Below are positions 52,024-58,502 of a DNA stretch of 58,502 nucleotides, one piece after another. The stretch lies in the NCBI GenBank assembly GCA_005778115.1, contig SXKJ01000354.1:1-58502 (forward strand), in the 5' to 3' direction. Within the stretch, counting starts at the first letter, position 1, and the number at the start of each line of letters is the position of its first letter. The stretch comes from Planctomyces sp. (GTDB lineage: Bacteria; Planctomycetota; Planctomycetia; Planctomycetales; Planctomycetaceae). Below the pieces are notes generated by a model, which saw only the letters and a list, made by a program, of their open reading frames with translations, made no database searches and was not told the DNA's origin. Made by a program: the position numbers and the translations under genes.

Positions 52024-54435
52024 CTACTCGGAAGGTTTGTGGCCGAGACAAACGACCGCTCCGCGAGACGTTCCCAAGTAGACTCGTTGACGCCATGCGA
52101 TGGGAGGAGTGACCAGCTTGCCGACTTCATGGGGAATGGGCCAGTGGTCCCAGTCGCGCGTTGAGGAACGATCTCCGCCGGACCGACCATCGAGCAAGCT
52201 ATGCAGCGCGTGCCGACCGGCATGGGGCAGGATGACCTGCAAGCCTTCCACAAACGGACCGGCAGAGAGTGGCGTACGCAAAGGGACTTTCCAGAGCAGC
52301 GTGCCGGTTGGTTCATCGAGCGCGGCGAGGAGTGATTCCGTTGCGGCGAACACGATGCCGTTCGTGATTGACGGTGCTCCGACGGCATTCGAGCCTGCGA
52401 GCTTTGTCTTCCACATCGTTTTGCCATTGGTCAAATCGAAACTTTGGAGTTGATCGGAACTGCTCCAGACGACAACTTGATTCGCGTCGATCGCCAGCCC
52501 CGCCGAGTCATCCATCAGCGGCTGCTTCCAAAGAGTGCTGCCGTCCTCGGCGGAGAGACACCACAACAGGCCGCCACTTTCCGACGGAGCGGGACACTCG
52601 GCAACGCACACGCGCCGTCCGCTCCCCACCGGAGCCACTTGGATCGAGCCCGATGGAGAATGGACCTCGAACGAGCACGACCACAGCAGCCGTGACTCAG
52701 GAGCGACCGCTTCGTCCATTGAAATCTTGATGAGCTGAGACCGGCCTTCGCGAACTCCCGCCGCATAGATCGCTCCGCCGAGCGGCATCAGCGGAGCGGA
52801 GATCTCGAACGGCAAGTCGCTCTCCGTCGGATACTGCCACGCCACCGACAGCGATTGCGGCACCGGTTCATCATCCGCACGTCCGCCACGTTCACCGCGC
52901 GACCAGAGCGGCGCGGCGGGAACTCCCGGCTGGCCAAGACAGCACACTCCTTGCTGAACCGTGCCGATATAGATGTGCCCGTGAGCGACGACCGGTGAGC
53001 TGACGAAATTCTCGCCGACACCCAACGAGCCATCCCACACCGGTTTGAGCGTCAGCGCATCCAAGCAGAGCAACCGGCCCGACGTGGTCGTGACGTAGAG
53101 ATGCTTCCGCCCCAAGGCTGGCGAGCAGACCAGCGGTTCGCGCAGATGGACCTTGCTCAATAGCCGGCCATGGAGCGAGACCCGATACAAAAACTCGTCG
53201 CGCGAGCCGAAGTACAACGAGTCCTCGCCACATACGACGTCTCCCAAGATCGCATCGTCCGCCGCAAACTTCCAATCGACTTGCTGAGTGGCCAGATCAA
53301 TGCACCAGACCTCGCCCGCAGGTTTCAATCGCTGTCGAGCGGCGGCTAATTCCTGTTCGGTGGCTCCGCCATCCTTGAGGATCATCAGCTTCATCTCCAA
53401 AAGGTCCGCCGCCGACTGCACGAAGTTGCCGTTCCCGGTCGGGACGTACAACTTGCCGTCGGCGATCGTCGGCGGAGCGAAGACTGGATACGGCGTCTCG
53501 ATCCGCCACCGCTGCGCGCCAGTCATCGCATCGACGGCGCAGATCCCGAAGCCTCCTTCGCCCAAGCCGAAGTAGACGACTCCCTCGCTGACGGCCGGAG
53601 ACGATTCGCAGTCCGGGAACTTCTCGCCATCCAAATGCCACAGGACTTGCGGCTGACCATCGGCGGTCGGTTCGAGAGCCAGACAGTAGAAGCCGTCGTC
53701 ACCGGCTCCGATGAAAACCTTTCCGTCGGCGATCGCGGCGGTCGATTCGACATGACTCTTCGTCCGAAATTCCCACCGCTTTTGTCCGAGCGGATCAAGA
53801 CAGGTCACTCGCGCGTCATGCACTTGATGCAGTCCCTCGCCACACACAACGTAGCCGTCGGCTACCACCGGCGACGAAAACGTCGCGCGAAAATCCTGCG
53901 GTGCGTAGCGCCAGACTTCGCGGCCTGAATCCGCTTCGACACAGACGATCGCTCCGCGTCCTTCGGGTGTGAACGGTCCCATGCCGGTCGCCGTCGCGAA
54001 GTAGACTCGCGAACCTGACACTGCTGGAGATGAAAAGACCGTTGCGTCGCGATCGTTCTTCCACACCGCGGCGCTGGTGGTCGGATCGTGCTCGCCCGGC
54101 CCGCGTCCCCATCGCCGCAGGCCGCCGCGCGAAGTGCTCCAGTCAGTCCCGTCTGTTGCGGCTGTCACGTTGGGTGAGCGTTGCGACTCAAACAACTTGG
54201 CAAACACTCCGTAGTGCCAACCGACTGACAAGCCAGCCACACAGCCGATGAACAATTTCTGCCGCCAACAAAAACGGAGCAGCTTGACGAAACCCTTCGG
54301 CTTGAATGCCGCGAACAACATGCTGCCCAGACCGACCAAGATCGCGGGCAGCAACGCCAGCAGCGTCTGTAATGGACCAACCAAGACCGGGAAGACGGCC
54401 AACGTCGGAAACGCGAACCAGTCAGAGGTCGTCAT
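52024..54435 (-). CDS. membrane-anchored PQQ-like beta-propeller protein
   Basis: The protein is 803 residues. Two N-terminal membrane segments (LLALLPAILVGLGSMLFAAF and LFIGCVAGLSVGWHYGVF) are followed by many PQQ-type blades: VFSSPAVSGSRVYFATATG, ATFSSPVVADGYVVCGEG, ESTAAIADGKVFIGAGDDG, ESSPAVSEGVVYFGLGEGG, FAPPTIADGKLYVPTGNG. Such propellers occur in quinoprotein dehydrogenases and in BamB-like scaffolds; no catalytic features of a dehydrogenase are evident. GAGG lies seven bases before ATG 54435, which lies 14 bases inside the upstream gene, so the two are translationally coupled. Confidence 0.88.
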   Translation of the reverse strand: MTTSDWFAFPTLAVFPVLVGPLQTLLALLPAILVGLGSMLFAAFKPKGFVKLLRFCWRQKLFIGCVAGLSVGWHYGVFAKLFESQRSPNVTAATDGTDWSTSRGGLRRWGRGPGEHDPTTSAAVWKNDRDATVFSSPAVSGSRVYFATATGMGPFTPEGRGAIVCVEADSGREVWRYAPQDFRATFSSPVVADGYVVCGEGLHQVHDARVTCLDPLGQKRWEFRTKSHVESTAAIADGKVFIGAGDDGFYCLALEPTADGQPQVLWHLDGEKFPDCESSPAVSEGVVYFGLGEGGFGICAVDAMTGAQRWRIETPYPVFAPPTIADGKLYVPTGNGNFVQSAADLLEMKLMILKDGGATEQELAAARQRLKPAGEVWCIDLATQQVDWKFAADDAILGDVVCGEDSLYFGSRDEFLYRVSLHGRLLSKVHLREPLVCSPALGRKHLYVTTTSGRLLCLDALTLKPVWDGSLGVGENFVSSPVVAHGHIYIGTVQQGVCCLGQPGVPAAPLWSRGERGGRADDEPVPQSLSVAWQYPTESDLPFEISAPLMPLGGAIYAAGVREGRSQLIKISMDEAVAPESRLLWSCSFEVHSPSGSIQVAPVGSGRRVCVAECPAPSESGGLLWCLSAEDGSTLWKQPLMDDSAGLAIDANQVVVWSSSDQLQSFDLTNGKTMWKTKLAGSNAVGAPSITNGIVFAATESLLAALDEPTGTLLWKVPLRTPLSAGPFVEGLQVILPHAGRHALHSLLDGRSGGDRSSTRDWDHWPIPHEVGKLVTPPIAWRQRVYLGTSRGAVVCLGHKPSE

Positions 54436-56560
54436 CGGCGTCCTCTTCGGGTTCGACAACGTCCTCGACCTCGGCCTCATCGAGCAGGCCGAGCAGAAAC
54501 TCAAATGGTCCCTCGCCCCAAACACTCGCGACCACCGTCATCGCCGCGTAACCCTGGAACAACGCCACCAGCGAATCGTTCATCTGAGCCGAGGACCAGG
54601 TGGACCAGCGAATTCGATCGGGGCTGGTGATCGTGGTGGTCACATTCGGGAATAGCGGTTGCGTCACCAACTCGGCCGGTGGAATATCGAGCGATGAGAG
54701 ATCGACTCCGGGTGCGATCTCCTTTGCGTTCGCGCTCCAGACGCCGGCCAGCCACGGCAGAAGACTCATAGCAAAGCGCACGGTGCTGCGCGGGTCGCTC
54801 CAGGTCAGGCCGCTGAATTGCTTGGGGATCTCGACCCCGGTGCTCTTCGCGACGTCTCCCTCCCAGCGTGGTAAGCGGCCTTTGGAGCGGAGCACCGTCG
54901 CTTCGACCGTCTGCGTTTGCAGGCCCAGAATCAACCAGCCATCGCACAGCGCGACACACGGTTTGATGGCCGAGGTGCGGCTCGCGAACACATAGAAATA
55001 CGGACAGCCGTGCCGAGTGCTGGCCGTGTGCGAGAATTCCACTCCCTCCTGCTGAATGACTTCAAACAAGCGGTCCAGTGTCTTCTGCAACGCCGGAGCA
55101 TCTTTGACCGAGATCGCGAGATTGAATCGACCGAGGCTCAGTAACTCCTGGTCGGTATCGCTCCAGGTGCAGAGCACATTGCCCAGCGAGGCAAACAATT
55201 CGCGGCGCAGTTCGGAGGCGTTCTCGTTACCGAACTTGGAGCCGATGCTGTGAATGGCCGCGTTCAATTCATCGGGCAGCATCGCGGACAGCCCTGAGAG
55301 AATTTTGGCCGACTGCTCCCAAGTGTGAGCCGCATCAAACGACTGAACCGAAAACGATCGCACCGACACGGGCAATGGCGGAAGGCGATCCAATGAAACA
55401 TTCGGTTGGTCGTACAGCGCCAAGAGTCCCTGACGAGGCTCCGGCGTGACGACATCCAGCACATTCACCAGATGCCGGCCATGATAGCCCCAGCGCCACG
55501 CGATGGACTCGATCTCGTCCACGCCGAAGGGCTTCAGCAGTTTCGCCACCGTGATCGGTTCCGGCTGTGTCTCGATGACCCTCGTTGATCCGTAACGCTT
55601 CAAGAGCCGCGTAACATCGCACCACACATGCGAAGATTCGGCGATTGGCTGTTCGAGTTCCGGCCAGGCTCGCTGCCAACTCCGTGACGTCGTGAGCAAC
55701 TCCTCCGCGTTGGTCATCTTATCAATCACCAATTCGATGCTTGGCCGGCCGGAGTAGACCATCAGGTCACGACCCTCTTGCCAAAAAGCCCAGACCACTT
55801 TGGCGTGGCCTTCGCGGCAATGCAGGCGATAGATCGTGCGGCCTTTGTATTCGATCTTGTCGAAGCCGATGATCGCTGCCGGTTCCGCCGTTTCGGTTTC
55901 CGATGGCTCGTCTTCGCCCAATTTGTCGGCAATCTCTTTGGCCTTGGCAGACTTCAATTCCTTCTCCAGCGGTTCATCAGTGTCGTCCGATTTTTCTTGC
56001 TCGCTGTTTTCATCCTTCTTCTTCCCTTTCGCATCGTCCTTGGCGGCCGTCGCTTTCTTCGCGAGCGATGCTGCGGCTGCGGACTCCGCCCAAGCACTGA
56101 TACTGGGGAGGTGTGTTCCCGCCTCGGGAATGACGGCGAGCCGATACGGCCATGAACCTCGATCATCCTCCGGAAAGCAAACCGCCAACGTGAAGCCGCG
56201 TTGAAAGACAAAACCGTAGACGTCGATGCTTTGTTGAAGTGTCAGGTTTCCGGTGGCTTCAAGATCCAGTTCGTTCTTGATGCTCTCCCACGGCAGAGCC
56301 GCCGCGAACTTCTTGAACGTGGGGACCAAGCCGGATTGGAAAAAAGCCTGGAAGGCGGCCGTCTTCTCAAACGCCTCACGCTGCGATTCGCTGCCACCAT
56401 AGTGCCAGACGAACGCCGCCTCCTTCGGAAGCAGCTTGGCCCATTCGGGATCGGCACCGCTCGCAAGGCTCGGCGCAGACAGCAAACCGCAGGCAAGCAG
56501 ACATATCCAAACGGTTCGCACTCTCAACGCCGAACATATTTTCCAAGAGGCTTGGAACAT
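54422..56560 (-). CDS. large secreted protein of unknown function
   Basis: The protein is 712 residues with a signal peptide (about residues 14-36). After EWAKLLPKEAAFVWHYGGSES comes a mixed alpha/beta region, then a highly charged Lys/Glu/Asp linker (residues about 170-225, KGKKKDENSEQEKSDDTDEP) and a second large domain. Parts resemble the DUF3352-type lipoprotein/propeller-like family, but I am not sure. AAGGAGG lies upstream of two adjacent ATGs (56563 and 56560); the second gives better spacing. The acidic C-terminus ends in DEAEVEDVVEPEEDADD. It forms a coupled pair with the PQQ-propeller gene. Confidence 0.75.
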   Translation of the reverse strand: MFQASWKICSALRVRTVWICLLACGLLSAPSLASGADPEWAKLLPKEAAFVWHYGGSESQREAFEKTAAFQAFFQSGLVPTFKKFAAALPWESIKNELDLEATGNLTLQQSIDVYGFVFQRGFTLAVCFPEDDRGSWPYRLAVIPEAGTHLPSISAWAESAAAASLAKKATAAKDDAKGKKKDENSEQEKSDDTDEPLEKELKSAKAKEIADKLGEDEPSETETAEPAAIIGFDKIEYKGRTIYRLHCREGHAKVVWAFWQEGRDLMVYSGRPSIELVIDKMTNAEELLTTSRSWQRAWPELEQPIAESSHVWCDVTRLLKRYGSTRVIETQPEPITVAKLLKPFGVDEIESIAWRWGYHGRHLVNVLDVVTPEPRQGLLALYDQPNVSLDRLPPLPVSVRSFSVQSFDAAHTWEQSAKILSGLSAMLPDELNAAIHSIGSKFGNENASELRRELFASLGNVLCTWSDTDQELLSLGRFNLAISVKDAPALQKTLDRLFEVIQQEGVEFSHTASTRHGCPYFYVFASRTSAIKPCVALCDGWLILGLQTQTVEATVLRSKGRLPRWEGDVAKSTGVEIPKQFSGLTWSDPRSTVRFAMSLLPWLAGVWSANAKEIAPGVDLSSLDIPPAELVTQPLFPNVTTTITSPDRIRWSTWSSAQMNDSLVALFQGYAAMTVVASVWGEGPFEFLLGLLDEAEVEDVVEPEEDADDDL

Positions 56561-56749
56561 CATGCCCTCCTTGCACGAAGACAGCTCATCTCATTCATCA
56601 ACGACCGGGGAGATTACCGCCGACTGCGACAGCAACAAGTCAAATTCGACCGAATGGCTCGGCTCGTTGCTGCCGACCGGCGTTGATACGATGAGGCCCG
56701 TCGATAACGATGACCGATTATGCGACCACGGTCTTAATGATTGTGCTCA

Positions 56750-56934
56750 GGCCCGAAGGGTCATGACTCGAAAGCCCAGGGCAACGCCCTGGGACACCGA
56801 AGTTGCGGACTCTCAAGCCCTGAAAGGGCGACACTCGCTTCGATGGTTTGTTTCGCCCTTTCAGGGCTTTGGGTTCCTCGAGATCGACAACCCAGGGCGT
56901 TGCCCTGGGCTTTCGAGTTGTGACCCTTCGGGCC
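56750..56934. repeat. nested 185-bp inverted repeat
   Basis: Outer arms (56750-56793 and 56891-56934) contain GGCCCGAAGGGTCA and CCCAGGGC-aac-GCCCTGGG, the latter palindromic by itself. Inner arms AAGCCCTGAAAGGGCG and its complement lie at 56815-56830 and 56854-56869. The whole can fold as a multi-branched structure. It fills the gap between two divergent genes. Confidence 0.9.
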
Positions 56935-56991
56935 AAAGCGCAAAACTCAAGCTGACTCCTAACGATCACGTTTTCATTTGGCGGACGAATC

Positions 56992-58419
56992 ATGTTCTCG
57001 ATCCACGGTTCTGCCGGTCGAATGTGCGACACCGCTTCACGGCGAGAACTGTTGACGGTTGGTGGTCTGTCGCTTATCGGCTTGAGCCTGCCGGCATTTC
57101 TGCGACAGCGAAACCTGCATGCTGCACCAACAGCCGGACGCGGCGCGGCGGAGTCGGTCATCCTGGTCTACTTGCAAGGATCTCCGAGTCACATCGACCT
57201 CTATGATCCAAAGCCCGCCGCGCCGGCGGAGATCCGTGGCGAGTTCCAGCCGATCGCGACGCGCGCGCCAGGCATGTTCCTCGGCGAAGTACTGCCGCTG
57301 CTGGCCGGGCAAGCTCAGCACTTCTCGTTGATCCGGTCCATGAGCGTGAAACCGAAGGGGCTGCGCAATCATGGCTCGGCGATCTACATGTTGATGACCG
57401 GTACCGACCCGGCGAATTTTTCCTCGACAGGACTGGCCGTGCCACCATCGCGCGACGATCTGCCGTCGGTCGGTTCGATCGTGGCTCGGCAACGCCCGTC
57501 GGTGTCGAGCGGCCTGAGCTACGTCGCGGTCTGCGGCCCGGTCAAAGAGGGCAAAGAAATCGGCGTGGGGCAATCAGCGGGAATTCTCGGCGCGGCTTAC
57601 GACCCCTTCACGATGTATGACGATCCGACTCAACCGCTGAAGTTGGAAGCGTTCGCACTGCCCGGCGACATGACGCTCGATCGACTGCAATCACGCGTCG
57701 ATCTGCGGGCCAACATCGACCGGCAGCGCGATTCCGCTAAGACGGCGGCGACCTTCGACACCTACTACGAACGAGCCCTCGGCTTGGTGCAGTCGCATCG
57801 AGCCGTGCAGGCGTTTCGGCTCAACGAAGAATCAGACGCGATACGCGATCGCTACGGCCGCACGCGATTTGGTCAAAGCTGCTTGCTGGCTCGGCGGCTG
57901 GTCGAGGCCGGGACGCGATTCGTCCAAGTGACGTGGCCCGCTCGATCCGATGACGAGCCGGTCCCCGGCCCGGATGGCTCATGGGACACGCATCGCAACA
58001 ACTTTCCAACTCTGCGCGAACATCGCTGCCCGTACTACGACCGCACGCTGTCGGGACTGATCTCGGACCTCGCCGAGCGCGGGTTGCTGGAGAAAACGCT
58101 GGTCGTGGCGGTGGGTGAGTTTGGTCGCTCGCCAAAAATTGGTGTCGCGACGACGGACAACGTCGGCCCCGGCGGCCGAGACCACTGGCCCGAATGCTAT
58201 TCGTGTCTGATTGCCGGAGGCGGCGTACGGCCGGGCCAGGTCTACGGCGAATCCGATCGCTTCGGCGCGTGGCCGAAGAGCAACCCCGTGCATCCCTTCG
58301 ACCTCATCACCACGATCTATCACGCTCTGGGTATCGACCCGGCCACCGAATACCACGACTCACTCAATCGCCCGCGCCGGCTTGTGGAACATGGGCAGCC
58401 GGTCTTGGGATTGTTCTGA
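56992..58419 (+). CDS. DUF1501 secreted protein
   Basis: The protein is 475 residues with SRRELLTVGG (Tat-like) and a hydrophobic segment. Landmarks are SVILVYLQGSPSHIDLYDPK, RLVEAGTRFVQVTW, VVAVGEFGRSPK and GRDHWPECYSCLIAGGG. It belongs to the DUF1501 subgroup with FQPIATRAPGMFLGEVLP and NPVHPFDLITTIYHALGIDP, different from the three other copies in the window. No PSD1-type gene is adjacent within the window. The stop is complete, 83 bp before the window end. Confidence 0.93.
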   Translation: MFSIHGSAGRMCDTASRRELLTVGGLSLIGLSLPAFLRQRNLHAAPTAGRGAAESVILVYLQGSPSHIDLYDPKPAAPAEIRGEFQPIATRAPGMFLGEVLPLLAGQAQHFSLIRSMSVKPKGLRNHGSAIYMLMTGTDPANFSSTGLAVPPSRDDLPSVGSIVARQRPSVSSGLSYVAVCGPVKEGKEIGVGQSAGILGAAYDPFTMYDDPTQPLKLEAFALPGDMTLDRLQSRVDLRANIDRQRDSAKTAATFDTYYERALGLVQSHRAVQAFRLNEESDAIRDRYGRTRFGQSCLLARRLVEAGTRFVQVTWPARSDDEPVPGPDGSWDTHRNNFPTLREHRCPYYDRTLSGLISDLAERGLLEKTLVVAVGEFGRSPKIGVATTDNVGPGGRDHWPECYSCLIAGGGVRPGQVYGESDRFGAWPKSNPVHPFDLITTIYHALGIDPATEYHDSLNRPRRLVEHGQPVLGLF

Positions 58420-58451
58420 CGTCGATGCCGCTTTCTGTAGCCTGACTCTCA

Positions 58452-58502
58452 GGCGAGCGGGGCGGCGTCAGCCCCCCGGTTTTCAGTCGCCATTGTGACC
58501 AC
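58452..58502. repeat. partial inverted repeat cut by window end
   Basis: The left arm GGCGAGCGGGGCGGCGTCAG and following bases match the element inside mrdA at 27324-27401. The right arm lies outside the window. Confidence 0.75.

Noticed and set aside
56718-57161. 147-residue frame on the minus strand
   Set aside because: It consists of the nested inverted repeat and antisense to the DUF1501 N-terminus; its peptide repeats merely mirror the palindrome.

Overview
The window reads as chromosomal DNA of a planctomycete (Planctomycetota). Four secreted DUF1501 proteins, two giant cytochrome-bearing PSCyt1/DUF1549/DUF1553 proteins, a G8-domain protein, a WD40 protein with a coiled-coil N-terminus, PQQ-like and BNR propellers and a di-haem cytochrome c peroxidase are a combination typical of that phylum. 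The DNA is GC-rich, genes are tightly packed, and both strands are used in short operons.

Layout. 1-4174: 3' part of a WD40 protein. 4236-12026 (minus): PSCyt1/PSD1 protein, G8 protein, DUF1501 protein, VOC-fold protein. 12115-14114: HemW and a methyltransferase. 14129-18770 (minus): TolQ/ExbB-like channel, MetW, cyanophycinase-like peptidase, a propeller protein and a cytochrome c peroxidase. 18959-25107: PurB, a small secreted protein, an alpha/beta hydrolase, an LpxL-like acyltransferase, a dihydrouridine synthase and an unknown protein. 25179-30635 (minus): the cell-shape cluster mreB-mreC-mreD-mrdA plus a small unknown gene. 30936-33982: an orphan Flp-type pilin, a secreted SurA-like prolyl isomerase and an AlaC-like aminotransferase. 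34073-34620: tRNA-Asn, a broken GIY-YIG nuclease gene and a rearranged tRNA-Asn copy. 34827-38621 (minus): a sugar operon (GntR regulator, Gfo/Idh/MocA oxidoreductase, ROK kinase, deoC). 38839-47823: LRR-like secreted protein, a lone DUF1501 protein, a sialidase-like protein, and a second PSD1-DUF1501 pair. 48085-56563: a broken HEPN gene, an EMC3/DUF106-like membrane protein coupled to a phosphohistidine (PPDK/rifampicin-phosphotransferase-like) enzyme, and a PQQ-propeller/secreted-protein pair. 56992-58419: a fourth DUF1501 protein.

The most distinctive feature is a dense population of inverted repeats, more than twenty in 58 kb, mostly 60-100 bp with arms of about 11-28 bp. They occupy most gene junctions. 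Several have family members elsewhere in the window. Some lie inside coding sequence without breaking the frame (two in mrdA, two in the first PSD1 gene, one at the end of a methyltransferase gene), and some supply the stop codons of flanking genes. No transposase that could move them is present here.

The second notable locus is the tRNA-Asn / GIY-YIG / rearranged tRNA arrangement at 34073-34551, which looks like the footprint of a small tRNA-targeting nuclease element. Its nuclease gene carries a single in-frame TAA. All functions are read from sequence motifs by eye; no database search was run.
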